Position numbers and translations under genes: made by a program
Part shown: positions 6,662-15,707 of the stretch, in pieces
How positions within the stretch are numbered: position 1 is the first letter of the stretch
Layout of the letters: every line of letters begins with the position of its first letter
Notes under the pieces: model-generated
Told to the model about the DNA's origin: nothing
Databases searched by the model: none
Seen by the model: only the letters and a program-made list of their open reading frames with translations
DNA from: Butyrivibrio hungatei DSM 14810
Lineage (GTDB): Bacteria; Bacillota; Clostridia; Lachnospirales; Lachnospiraceae
Assembly: GCF_900143205.1 (NCBI RefSeq)
Contig: NZ_FRDH01000005.1
Coordinates: forward strand, 124,001-188,000
Length of the DNA: 64,000 bases
Direction: 5' to 3'

Positions 6662-8302
6662 ATGAGTAAAGTTATGGGGAAGAAGGCTCTTCAGGCAATA
6701 ATGTGCTATGCAGATCTTCTTGACAGGCTCGATGTAGAAGTTGATTCAAAAGTTATCTTTAATCTGTCTGATTCCAGACAAAAGCAGATTCAAAAAGCAT
6801 GTCGCACTCACAATCCATTTCCAGGTGTGTTAAAGCCGGTTTTATTATCACTCCGAAAAAAAGCGGTAAAAAAGCTCTATGAAGATGAAAAGGTTCTTCA
6901 GACTGGTCCCGCTGCGGCTATTCTTGCGCTTGATCAGGCTCTTTTGCAGGATATAGCCAATATCAGAGGCGGTTCAAAAGAAAACCTGCCTATAATCTGT
7001 GATGTTGATATGGCTGGTCTTCAGGTCGTAAGACTTTATATGAGCTCATATTCAGGAAACAGAGAGTTTATAAAGGCAAGATATAACTCTGCTATGAGAG
7101 TTGATAATGCTTTAAATGGCTCTTTTTATAAGTATAAGACCAAAGATGGCAGAAAGTTCTCTGCTCATGTCTATTATGAATCCCAAAAGAAAATAATGCT
7201 GGAGACTTTAGGTATCAAGAAAGACCCTGAGAAGTTTGCTTTTGGCTCACTTTTATTTGATAAGATAAGGACCCGCAGGGCAGTCAGGAAATTTGATGCT
7301 CTTGATCTTGAGGAAAAGACCTTTGAAAACGGTGCCTGCGGCTGTATGCTAAGGACAAGACAGGAGTGGGAAGAGTCTGAAGTTGGCAAGGCAGTGTGTG
7401 AAATGCCACTATATAGGCTCACAAGGATCAGTAATACTTCCAAAAAGAAGTATGGCATATATGAAAAAAAGAGAGGACCTCTTTCGGGACTTAAAGTTCT
7501 TGACCTTACACATATCATTGCAGGGCCTGCTTGTACTAGGCTTTTAGCTGAAGCTGGCGCAGATGTGCTCATGATAAGAAGGGGCAGATATGTTGAACAG
7601 GAGCAGGCAATGCTTGAGCTTGATGGTTGGGCTGGTAAGAACAGTGTCCAACTCGACTTCAATGTTCCGGAACAGCTAAAGAAGGCAAAAGAGCTGGTAA
7701 AGAAAGCTGACGTTGTCGTTTGTTCTTATCAGAGGGGAGCCCTTGATAAATTCGGACTTTCAGAAAAGGATATCCATAAGTTAAATCCTAATGTCATATA
7801 TGGAAGTCTCATGTGCTTTTCAGATACATTATGGGCTACAAGACCAGGATGGGCACCATGTGCAGAGGATATTACTGGTCTTAGCATCAGGAATGGTTCA
7901 CTAAAAAAACCTGTTAATCTAAACGGTGTACCCCTTGATTACATTCCTGGAATGATCCTTTTTGCAGGAATAGTAAGTGCCATCAAAAAGCAGCTTACAG
8001 AAGGCGGAAGTTATACAGTCACAGCTTCACTGACAAGAGGCGGCTATTGGCTACATGAATGTACTGACCTTTGGGAAAAGAAACGTGGAAGGATCACCAT
8101 GGATTCCAACAAGTACATTATATGTAACAACATGTCCATGAATACTTGGGATGATGTGTACACTAAGGTAGATGATACAGCTGTGGGAACTGTATACTTT
8201 ACGACACCTGCCACAAATGCTGGCAAAGAGACCAATCCATATAGAGCCAAGAATATGTGGTTTGCGGATGGTCACAAAGACTTTAGGATGAAAAAACACT
8301 AA
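6662..8302 (+). CDS. CaiB/BaiF family (class III) CoA-transferase, two-domain form
   Basis: This 546-residue protein has the class III CoA-transferase domain in its second half. GLKVLDLTHIIAGPACTRLL starts near residue 279 and is followed by AGADVLMI, the LDF strand, GALDKFGLSEKDI and AEDITGL, whose Asp is the likely acyl-carrier residue. The first ~270 residues resemble the partial repeat found in longer CaiB/BaiF proteins: DGRKFSAHVYY, then CMLRTRQEWEESEVG, then PLYRLTRI. The family moves CoA between carboxylic acids; the substrate is not evident. A clear AAGGGG ribosome binding site precedes the ATG. It is followed after 26 nt by an MFS transporter gene and probably shares its transcript. 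Such two-domain forms are better known from Proteobacteria, so transfer is possible but unproven. Confidence 0.8.
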   Translation: MSKVMGKKALQAIMCYADLLDRLDVEVDSKVIFNLSDSRQKQIQKACRTHNPFPGVLKPVLLSLRKKAVKKLYEDEKVLQTGPAAAILALDQALLQDIANIRGGSKENLPIICDVDMAGLQVVRLYMSSYSGNREFIKARYNSAMRVDNALNGSFYKYKTKDGRKFSAHVYYESQKKIMLETLGIKKDPEKFAFGSLLFDKIRTRRAVRKFDALDLEEKTFENGACGCMLRTRQEWEESEVGKAVCEMPLYRLTRISNTSKKKYGIYEKKRGPLSGLKVLDLTHIIAGPACTRLLAEAGADVLMIRRGRYVEQEQAMLELDGWAGKNSVQLDFNVPEQLKKAKELVKKADVVVCSYQRGALDKFGLSEKDIHKLNPNVIYGSLMCFSDTLWATRPGWAPCAEDITGLSIRNGSLKKPVNLNGVPLDYIPGMILFAGIVSAIKKQLTEGGSYTVTASLTRGGYWLHECTDLWEKKRGRITMDSNKYIICNNMSMNTWDDVYTKVDDTAVGTVYFTTPATNAGKETNPYRAKNMWFADGHKDFRMKKH

Positions 8303-8328
8303 AAAGAAAATGTTGGGAGAATGGGGAA

Positions 8329-9636
8329 ATGAAACTAAATTATAAGCGCACAATTTTGATAGGACTTGCCTTTATGTCAATCTGCGCATTTTGGCAGTTT
8401 TACGACAACGAGATTCCAAGAATACTTAAGTACAACTTCAATCTTGGTGAGACAGCAACAGGCTTTATCATGGCATTTGATAATATATTGGCTCTGTTTC
8501 TTTTACCTATATTTGGAGTTCTGTCAGACAAGACTGATAGCAGATTTGGTAAAAGAACTCCATACATCGTAGTTGGAACAATAGTAGCAGTAACTACTTT
8601 GTCAGTGCTGATCATGGTGGCAAAGCCATCAGGCAATCTTTCATTTTTCGTTGTCATTTTGCTGGTGCTTTTGATCGCTATGGGAACCTACAGGTCTCCA
8701 GCGGTTTCACTTATGCCAGAGCTTACACCGGCTCCACTTCGAAGTCAGGGTAACGCCATCATCAACCTTATGGGTGCACTTGGCGGCGTATTTACCCTTG
8801 TAATGACTATGGCCCTTTTAAAAAGCGCAGAAAATGAAGCAGATACAAATTATCTGCCACTTATGCTCAGTATAGTGATCTTGATGCTACTTGCGGTTGC
8901 AATCCTTGTGGCAACAATAAATGAAAACAAGATCAAAAAGCAGATAGAGGAAGAGGGTGGACTTCATTCTCTTGGGGAAGAGATAGAATCTGATATGGAA
9001 GAAAATAAAGGAAAAGGCGCAAAGCTTCCAAAGGATGTATTTAAGAGCCTTGTTTTCCTTCTTTTATCTGTGGCTTTTTGGTATATGGCATACAACGCTG
9101 TAACAACAGCCTATACAAGATATGTTGAAGAGGTATGGCATCTTCAGGATGGATATGCTGGAACTTTACTTATAGCAACAGTTGCAGCAGTACTTAGCTA
9201 TATTCCTATCGGTTTTATTTCATCAAGGGTTGGCAGAAAAAAGACTATTCTTGCTGGAGTTGTGATCATGACTGTCTGCTATTTAGTAGCAGCTCTCATG
9301 CCGGTTTATTCATCATCTATCAATATCTTTTTTGCCCTCATCGGAATTGGCTGGGCAGCGATAAACGTAAACTCTTATCCTATGGTTGTTGAGATGAGTA
9401 GGGCAGGCGATATTGGTAAATACACAGGAACCTATTACACATTTTCAATGGCAGCTCAGGTGCTCACACCAATATTATCAGGCTTTTTACTTGAACATGT
9501 TTCCTACAGGACTTTGTTCCCTTATGCAGTGGTATTTTCCTGCCTTGCATTTAGCACAATGATGATGGTCAAGCATGGAGATGTTAAGCCGCCAAAGAAG
9601 GAAAAGATCTTAGAACATTTCGATGTTGATGACTAA
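8329..9636 (+). CDS. MFS sugar transporter (SLC45/GPH-like)
   Basis: This 435-residue integral membrane protein has about twelve hydrophobic segments split by a long charged loop near residues 200-240, as expected for the major facilitator superfamily. The loop between helices 2 and 3, FGVLSDKTDSRFGKRTPYI, is the MFS signature in the form shared by sucrose/SLC45-type and glycoside-cation symporters. GFISSRVGRKKT repeats it in the second half. It most likely imports a sugar or short oligosaccharide with a cation. It lies 26 nt after the CoA-transferase gene and just before a cytosolic GH115-like enzyme, so aldouronic or glucuronoyl-xylo-oligosaccharides are a reasonable guess for the cargo. 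The fold is secure; the substrate is inferred from context only. Confidence 0.85.
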   Translation: MKLNYKRTILIGLAFMSICAFWQFYDNEIPRILKYNFNLGETATGFIMAFDNILALFLLPIFGVLSDKTDSRFGKRTPYIVVGTIVAVTTLSVLIMVAKPSGNLSFFVVILLVLLIAMGTYRSPAVSLMPELTPAPLRSQGNAIINLMGALGGVFTLVMTMALLKSAENEADTNYLPLMLSIVILMLLAVAILVATINENKIKKQIEEEGGLHSLGEEIESDMEENKGKGAKLPKDVFKSLVFLLLSVAFWYMAYNAVTTAYTRYVEEVWHLQDGYAGTLLIATVAAVLSYIPIGFISSRVGRKKTILAGVVIMTVCYLVAALMPVYSSSINIFFALIGIGWAAINVNSYPMVVEMSRAGDIGKYTGTYYTFSMAAQVLTPILSGFLLEHVSYRTLFPYAVVFSCLAFSTMMMVKHGDVKPPKKEKILEHFDVDD

Positions 9637-9655
9637 GATAAATTAAAATCAAAAA

Positions 9656-9689
9656 TGGCTAGAGAATAGATACTCTAGCCACTTTTTTT
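9656..9689 (+). terminator. Intrinsic terminator after the MFS gene
   Basis: A perfect 8-bp stem GGCTAGAG/CTCTAGCC (9657-9664 with 9673-9680), extended by a T-A pair, is followed by seven T. Confidence 0.85.
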
Positions 9690-9737
9690 GTGATACTATC
9701 TTTATTAGTTGTCTTTTTGTTGAAGGGAAAATGGGGA

Positions 9738-11873
9738 ATGTTAACTTATAATTCGAAAATATTAGGGGAATCATATTTATCAGAGGCAGTCTTAAGGGCT
9801 GTAAATGCCTTGAAAAGGGATATTCAAAATACACTGTCTGATTCAGACTTAGAGGGCCTTTCTATTTCTTTTAACCATGTAGAAGATATTCAAAGGGAAT
9901 GCTTTGTCGTCAGGGTAAAAGAGATAAAAGAAGGCGCAGTAGACCTAAAATCCCTTGTGATATCAGCTTCTGATGATCTTGGATTTATCTATGGAATCTA
10001 TTTTGTCAGCAAGAATTTCCTTGGAGTAAATGAATTTTGGTTTTGGAATGAGCAGGAATTTCATAAAAAAGAAGCAGTAGAGATTCCTGATGATTATTAT
10101 TATGAATCTAGGCCTTACAGGGTTAAGTTTAGAGGCTGGTTTGTGAATGATGAAGTTCTGATCGATGACTGGAAAGTTAATGGGGATAATGAAAAGCCCT
10201 GGGAAATGGCTTTTGAAGCCCTTCTTCGCTGCGGTGGCAATATGACTATTCCAGGAACTGACGAGAACGCGCATATATATAACAAGCTTGCTTCTAAAAT
10301 GGGACTTTGGGTAACACATCACCATGCAGAGCCTCTTGGCGCCAAGATGTTTGCAAGGGCTTATCCTGACCTTGATGCCTCTTATGACAAGTATCCAGAA
10401 CTGTTTGAGAAGCTTTGGAGAGAAGCTCTGATTTCTCAGGAGGATCAAAAGGTTATCTGGAATCTTGGCTTTAGAGGCCAGGGAGATAGACCATTTTGGG
10501 CTGATGATCCAGCCTATGATACAGATGAAAAGCGCGGGAAACTTATGAGTAAGCTGATCCGCAAGCAATATGACCTTGTAAAAGAGTACGATGATAAAGC
10601 TATCTGTTGTACCAATCTTTATGGGGAGACCATGGAGCTTTACAAAAAGGGGCTTCTTGATATTCCTGAGGATGTGATCTTTATCTGGGCTGACAATGGT
10701 TTTGGCAAGATGGTATCTAGAAGACAGGGGAATCATAACCCCAGGATATATGCGCTTCCTGAGGATAACGCCGGTGGCAGGCACGGAATCTATTATCATG
10801 CGTCCTTTTATGATCTTCAGGCGGCAGCTCAGATGACCATGCTACCAAACTCCCCAGCCTTTGTTGTAAAAGAGATCTCTAATGTATATGACAAAAAAGC
10901 TGATGATTTCTGGATCATAAACTGCTCAAATATAAAGCCGCATGCTTATTACCTTGATCTCTTGGCAAGATTGTGGAAAAAGGCGCCAGAGACTAATGGA
11001 TTTGAGGCTTTTGCAGATAGCTTTACCGATGATTACTGCAATAGCTATTTTGAAGAAAAAAATGCTAAAGAAATTGCAGCTCTTTACAAGAAGTGGGCTT
11101 CTTATTGCCCGTCCTATGGTCCAAATGAAGACGACCACGCAGGAGAGCAGTTTACAAATCATGGAGCAAGGGTTCTTACTACAGGTTTTGTAACAGCTTT
11201 TGACAAAAAAGATCCAGCAAATACTAAGGCGGCTGATGAGTGGAAGTGGTTTTCAGATAAAAAGACCTTAAAAGAGCAGATTTTAGATTATAGACCGATC
11301 ATTGAAAAGGCTTTAACCGGCTACAAAGAGTATTTAGATCAGTCCCTTGAGCTTGATAACAGGATTGAAGGAATAGATAAAGACAGGTTTGAAGACCTCT
11401 TTATCTGGCAGGTAAAGTATCACTACTATAGCTATCTTGGTGCTCTTCATACATGCGATGCTATATTAAAGTGCCTCGTAGAAAAGAAGCCTGAGTTTGA
11501 CAATGCGGCAGAGAGAGAAGTAATAGACTGCATTTCACAGGGACAGGATAAAGAGGGAGAGCCTGATTATCTTGGAGCTTTTTATGAAGCGGGCCTTGCA
11601 GCGAGAGCCTTTAAAACAGGCTATGAAGAAATGAGAAAAGCTGAAAAGGGCGTATTCAAAGGCTTTTTTAATAACGACTGCGAAGCAGACATAAGGCAGT
11701 CATATTATGTTCTTTGTGGACTTATGTCTTTTGTCAGATTCCATGGCGATGGACCACATTTTTATAAGTGGCAGAGGATGTATCAGAAGGGCGCAGGTGG
11801 AAATAAGGTTCATCTTATCCTTAGGATCAGAAAGCACCTGACTGACCAGGAACTCTTTGAACTTATGCTATAA
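9738..11873 (+). CDS. Glycoside hydrolase family 115-like protein (alpha-glucuronidase type), cytosolic
   Basis: This ~711-residue protein resembles GH115, enzymes that remove 4-O-methyl-glucuronic acid from xylan. The family blocks appear in order: an SDDLGFIYGIYFVS strand-helix near residue 75, KFRGWFVNDE near 127, GGNMTIPGTDENAHIY near 165, THHHAEPLGAKMF near 193 and WNLGFRGQGDRPFW near 238. No signal peptide is present, so it should act on imported oligosaccharides. That is unusual, because many GH115 enzymes are secreted. I start it at the ATG following GGGAAAATGGGGA. An upstream in-frame GTG falls at the end of the terminator and would add a spurious hydrophobic leader. The MFS transporter upstream is a likely partner. 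The family call is by motif resemblance; activity is unproven. Confidence 0.72.
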   Translation: MLTYNSKILGESYLSEAVLRAVNALKRDIQNTLSDSDLEGLSISFNHVEDIQRECFVVRVKEIKEGAVDLKSLVISASDDLGFIYGIYFVSKNFLGVNEFWFWNEQEFHKKEAVEIPDDYYYESRPYRVKFRGWFVNDEVLIDDWKVNGDNEKPWEMAFEALLRCGGNMTIPGTDENAHIYNKLASKMGLWVTHHHAEPLGAKMFARAYPDLDASYDKYPELFEKLWREALISQEDQKVIWNLGFRGQGDRPFWADDPAYDTDEKRGKLMSKLIRKQYDLVKEYDDKAICCTNLYGETMELYKKGLLDIPEDVIFIWADNGFGKMVSRRQGNHNPRIYALPEDNAGGRHGIYYHASFYDLQAAAQMTMLPNSPAFVVKEISNVYDKKADDFWIINCSNIKPHAYYLDLLARLWKKAPETNGFEAFADSFTDDYCNSYFEEKNAKEIAALYKKWASYCPSYGPNEDDHAGEQFTNHGARVLTTGFVTAFDKKDPANTKAADEWKWFSDKKTLKEQILDYRPIIEKALTGYKEYLDQSLELDNRIEGIDKDRFEDLFIWQVKYHYYSYLGALHTCDAILKCLVEKKPEFDNAAEREVIDCISQGQDKEGEPDYLGAFYEAGLAARAFKTGYEEMRKAEKGVFKGFFNNDCEADIRQSYYVLCGLMSFVRFHGDGPHFYKWQRMYQKGAGGNKVHLILRIRKHLTDQELFELML

Positions 11874-11874
11874 T
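11866..11874 (+). promoter_or_regulatory. Extended -10 promoter overlapping the GH115 stop codon
   Basis: TGCTATAAT is a perfect extended -10 element ending about 30 bp before the SGNH-protein start. No clear -35 box is seen. It could give the acylation gene pair its own transcript. Confidence 0.45.
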
Positions 11875-11903
11875 GAAGTGATAAATTTATTTCAGGGGAT
11901 CGT

Positions 11904-13385
11904 ATGAAAAGAAAATTCTTATTACTTACAAAGACAGTGGCTTTTTTGCTGATCTTATTATTCTGCTTTATGGCAGTGGCGCTTATTGTTGAGCGCAAAT
12001 CCAGCTACATAAAAAATGAAATGTATATTCAGGAGGCTGAAAAAGAGCATGTAGACGTGTTCTTTTTGGGTTCTTCTCATGTGATAAATGGTATCAATCC
12101 TGTGCAGCTTTATGATGAGCAGGGCATTACAGCTTATAACCTTGGAGGATATGGCAGTGTCCTTTTATCAAGCTACTGGCAGTTCAGACTTGCTCTTGAG
12201 AGACGCATACCTGATCTTGTGGTGATCGATGCCTATATGCTTGAAAATGACATTAGATATGTGGATGATCCAAATGCCAATGTTAATAGTGATGAGCTCC
12301 ATCTTAACATCGACAGATTTCCGCTTACAAGGACCAAGATCCTTGCTATAAATGACATGTTTCAGGATGATTCCAAGAAATATCCGTTCCTTTTCGACTA
12401 CATTATCTATCATGACAGATGGAAGGAACTGGATTCAGACGATTTTAACAGACTTACCGGCAACGCAGATATCAACAGACTTATGGGTGCAGAAATGAAA
12501 TATGTTATGCACTCAGATGGCTTTACTTATACTGATTATGGTGCAGGAACTCTTGACAGAGAGACAGTTGGTACTACATACCTTAGAAGGATCATTGATG
12601 ACTGCCAGATAAGAGGTATTAAGGTGGCCATAGTCACAGTGCCTTTCCTTGCTATGGCAGAAAATCAGGCTGCAGCTCATACAGCGAGCCAGATTGCTTC
12701 TGAATATGGTATTCCATGTCTTAATATGCTGGAGATCCCGGATGTTGTAGATTACGGACTTGATTTCATGGACGCCGGTCATCTTAATATCTTAGGAGCT
12801 ACCAAGGTTACAAGATATATCGGTAACTGGTTAAAAGAGAACTTCGACCTTGCTGATCATAGAGGCGACGCAGAATATGCCACATGGCAGCAATGCGCAG
12901 ATGAGTTTTACGAGAATCAGAGAAATACTCTTACTGGTAATGCAGATATCCATACCCAGCTTATCATGTTGAAGCTATGCGGTGACTCAACATCTTTTGC
13001 TTTTAGCATACGAGGCGGCTCTGTGGCTTACGCAGATGATGTGCTCATGAGACAGTTAAAGAGCCTTGGAGCAGGAGAAAAGCTAGATGAAGCAATAGCT
13101 TCTAAATCCTCGTACTTCCTGGTATCAGACCATGGAAATGTCACAGAGTTTGCAGGAGATGATGAAGAAAAGGTGATCGAAACTGCAGATGGTGTGATCA
13201 CATATGAGGGCGTAAGTGACCTTTACAGGATCATGAATATTGGTGATGACAAGGAAACGAACCACCTTTATTCTGATGAATTTGCCTATTCAGATGTACA
13301 GCTGATCTTCTTTGAAGATGGGGAGGTGACTTCCCACCAGTACTACACAGGCGATAGCTTTAATTACAGCTATGAAGAAAGATGA
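11904..13385 (+). CDS. Membrane-anchored SGNH/DltD-like protein for surface O-acylation
   Basis: This 493-residue protein has one N-terminal membrane helix (about 8-30) and a large extracytoplasmic domain. VFFLGSSHV at 53-61 is an SGNH/GDSL-type block I carrying the candidate nucleophile serine. DAGHLN, near residue 291, supplies the matching Asp and His. This arrangement is known from DltD and AlgX/AlgJ-like partners of MBOAT acyltransferases, which pass acetyl or other acyl groups onto a surface polymer. The MBOAT gene follows after 26 nt, which supports a shared job in O-acetylating a cell-wall or secreted polysaccharide. The last ~150 residues have no motif I recognise. The polymer is unknown. 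Confidence 0.75.
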   Translation: MKRKFLLLTKTVAFLLILLFCFMAVALIVERKSSYIKNEMYIQEAEKEHVDVFFLGSSHVINGINPVQLYDEQGITAYNLGGYGSVLLSSYWQFRLALERRIPDLVVIDAYMLENDIRYVDDPNANVNSDELHLNIDRFPLTRTKILAINDMFQDDSKKYPFLFDYIIYHDRWKELDSDDFNRLTGNADINRLMGAEMKYVMHSDGFTYTDYGAGTLDRETVGTTYLRRIIDDCQIRGIKVAIVTVPFLAMAENQAAAHTASQIASEYGIPCLNMLEIPDVVDYGLDFMDAGHLNILGATKVTRYIGNWLKENFDLADHRGDAEYATWQQCADEFYENQRNTLTGNADIHTQLIMLKLCGDSTSFAFSIRGGSVAYADDVLMRQLKSLGAGEKLDEAIASKSSYFLVSDHGNVTEFAGDDEEKVIETADGVITYEGVSDLYRIMNIGDDKETNHLYSDEFAYSDVQLIFFEDGEVTSHQYYTGDSFNYSYEER

Positions 13386-13411
13386 TCTACTAACTAGTAT
13401 GGAGGAATGAA

Positions 13412-14887
13412 ATGCAGTTTGTATCACTTCAGTTCCTGGCTTTTCTAATGGGGACCATATTCATATATTTTATTATTCCGAAGAAAGTCAGATATATCTG
13501 GCTTCTTTTGGCAAGCATGGCATTTTACTATGCTGTAAGCGGCAAATTTTTAGTATTTTTGATAGCGGTCACGCTTGTTACCTATGGTGCAGGACTTCTT
13601 ATCGAAAAAAATATCGAAAAGGCACCTAAAACAGCAAAGCTTTGTCTTGTACTTAGCATAGTGCTTTTGGTCTGCTTATTAGGATATTTTAAATACACAG
13701 GCTTTTTACTTGAAACAGTCGGAAACATAGTAAGTCTTTTTAAACTTTCAGATACCATGCCGGTAGTAAATATAATACTCCCTGCCGGAATTTCTTTTTA
13801 TCTGTTCCAGAGTATTGGTTATCTCATTGATTGCTACAGGGGCAAGATCCCTGCTGAAAAGAACTATCTCCAGCTGGCGCTTTTTATTTCATTTTTTCCG
13901 CAGATCACTTCAGGACCTATAGAAAGAGCTGGAAATATGCTTCCTCAGTTTAAGGAACCCAAGGACTTCTCCTATGAAGCTATGAGAGATGGACTTCTTT
14001 TAATGCTTTGGGGATATTTTCAGAAGATCATAATAGCAGACAGATTAGCGGTGCTTGTAAATAAAGTATACGAGTCACCTTCTTCATATACTGGTACAGT
14101 ACTTTTTCTGGCAACAATCTTTTATACCTTTGAGATTTACTGCGATTTTGCAGGATATTCATGTATCGCCATTGGAACAGCAAGGATCATGGGTATCAAG
14201 ATCATGGACAACTTCACTCAGCCATATCTTTCCGAGTCAGTTGCAGAATTTTGGCGTAGATGGCATATCTCTTTATCTACATGGTTTAGAGATTATCTCT
14301 ACATTCCCCTTGGCGGAAACAGAAAGGGCTATGTCAGAAAGCTTATCAACCTTATGATAGTTTTTGCTGTAAGCGGCCTTTGGCATGGAGCAGCCTGGAC
14401 ATTTGTAGTATGGGGACTTCTTCATGGAGTATTCCAGGTTCTTGGCATTGTGCTTAAACCTGCAAGAGATAAGCTTGTAGAAGTCTTTAAGATTGATAGA
14501 GACAGTTTTTCTCATCACCTTTTAAAGATACTTGTAACGTTTATGCTTGTTAATATTGGCTGGATATTCTTTAGAGCAGACACCTTTGAAACAGCAATCT
14601 ATGTACTGACACATATGTGGAAGGTAGCACTTTGGAGCCTTACTGATGGTACTTTGTTTACACTTGGCCTAGCTGAAGCAGATGTACGACTTGTTATCTT
14701 GTCTTTAGTTCTTTTGGTAATAGTCGATGTACTTGGCAAAAAAGGCATTGTCATCAGAGAATGGATAGTAGAGCAGAGCCTGTGGCTTAGATGGCTTATA
14801 TATATTGTAGCAGTCTTATTTGTAGTAACCTGCGGTGTCTGGGGACCAGGATACGATGCAGCTACATTTATCTATTCCAGTTTTTAA
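13412..14887 (+). CDS. MBOAT family O-acyltransferase (AlgI/DltB-like)
   Basis: This 491-residue polytopic protein belongs to the membrane-bound O-acyltransferase family. The diagnostic features are FQSIGYLIDCYRG near residue 137, FFPQITSGPIERA near 168, WRRWHISLSTWFRDYLYIPL near 281 and GLWHGAAWTFVVWG near 326. The last of these holds the conserved histidine proposed to be catalytic. It would move acyl groups from cytosolic acyl-CoA across the membrane to the SGNH partner encoded just upstream. A GGAGG ribosome binding site precedes the ATG. No alginate or dlt genes adjoin it, so the acceptor is probably a local exopolysaccharide or wall polymer; that is inference. Confidence 0.9.
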   Translation: MQFVSLQFLAFLMGTIFIYFIIPKKVRYIWLLLASMAFYYAVSGKFLVFLIAVTLVTYGAGLLIEKNIEKAPKTAKLCLVLSIVLLVCLLGYFKYTGFLLETVGNIVSLFKLSDTMPVVNIILPAGISFYLFQSIGYLIDCYRGKIPAEKNYLQLALFISFFPQITSGPIERAGNMLPQFKEPKDFSYEAMRDGLLLMLWGYFQKIIIADRLAVLVNKVYESPSSYTGTVLFLATIFYTFEIYCDFAGYSCIAIGTARIMGIKIMDNFTQPYLSESVAEFWRRWHISLSTWFRDYLYIPLGGNRKGYVRKLINLMIVFAVSGLWHGAAWTFVVWGLLHGVFQVLGIVLKPARDKLVEVFKIDRDSFSHHLLKILVTFMLVNIGWIFFRADTFETAIYVLTHMWKVALWSLTDGTLFTLGLAEADVRLVILSLVLLVIVDVLGKKGIVIREWIVEQSLWLRWLIYIVAVLFVVTCGVWGPGYDAATFIYSSF

Positions 14888-14919
14888 TGCTTATATTATT
14901 TTACTTGGAGGAGTAGGGA

Positions 14920-15600
14920 ATGATACGAAGATCACAGTACAGATGTAGCTTTAAACTAATGGGTAGTGATATGCCTCTTGATGATATCTTAGATAGATGC
15001 AGACAGGAACTTTTAGAGCTTATCAGTAATGGAAAGCTATGCAATGCTTCGTTTTACAGATATAAGGATATGGGCTTTTTGTATTTAGAGGAGATCATCG
15101 AAAATGCTGATGAAAAAAACATTGATGTTGATGCTCTTATGGCTGATTTAAAGCCATATTTAAAACCTTGGCCAGAAGAGGATGGAGATAGATTTTTTGC
15201 TCCAATGATAAACGTTTATTACCATCATATTCCAGAAGATGATCTTGATAAGTGGGAGCATGAGAGAACTTCATCTCAGAAACAGCGCATCGGAAGGATT
15301 GCTTTTGTATATCCTCATAAGCTTCCTTCATACATCATGTATCATAACGCTATAGTAGAAGAGGGGCTTTTAAAGGGAGATAAGTACGCTTTTATCTCTG
15401 TTCATGAGAATATTTTGTTCTCATACTATGAGGAGCCTAGAAATAACGTAAATATCAAAAATTCAGATGAAGAATCTGAAGTGATAAATAAGTGGCTTAA
15501 TGTAGATCCTGAGTCGCATTTTGACAGAACTAAAGCTGAGGGAAGCAATTTCCTTGTGATTCCTTGTCTTTTCTCGGTAGATAGAATAGACGTTTTATAA
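14920..15600 (+). CDS. Hypothetical protein
   Basis: I do not recognise this 226-residue protein. It has no signal peptide or membrane helix and is acidic overall, with mixed helix and strand character. A central part around VYYHHIPEDDLDKWEHERTS is rich in His, Glu and Asp, and a later segment contains RIAFVYPHKLPSY. A GGAGGAG ribosome binding site lies 8 nt before the ATG, and the gene follows the MBOAT gene after 32 nt, so it could be the last gene of that transcript. Its coding status is supported by the ribosome binding site, position and codon pattern. Nothing in the sequence shows a function. Confidence 0.7.
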   Translation: MIRRSQYRCSFKLMGSDMPLDDILDRCRQELLELISNGKLCNASFYRYKDMGFLYLEEIIENADEKNIDVDALMADLKPYLKPWPEEDGDRFFAPMINVYYHHIPEDDLDKWEHERTSSQKQRIGRIAFVYPHKLPSYIMYHNAIVEEGLLKGDKYAFISVHENILFSYYEEPRNNVNIKNSDEESEVINKWLNVDPESHFDRTKAEGSNFLVIPCLFSVDRIDVL

Positions 15601-15707
15601 TAATAATTTTTATCTAAAAAATCTCACATTTTTACTGACCAAAGTATTTATTTATGAGATAATATAATAAGCACAGTAGATGGTTTAGTCCTAAATGTGA
15701 GGTGTCT

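Noticed and set aside
9690..9737. Upstream GTG start giving the GH115-like protein a hydrophobic N terminus
   Set aside because: The GTG lies at the end of the preceding terminator T run with no ribosome site; the ATG at 9738 has a purine-rich site and a sensible N terminus.
9963..10799. 278-codon open frame on the - strand
   Set aside because: It is fully antisense to the GH115-like gene, has no ribosome site or recognisable motif, and follows from the codon bias of the true gene.
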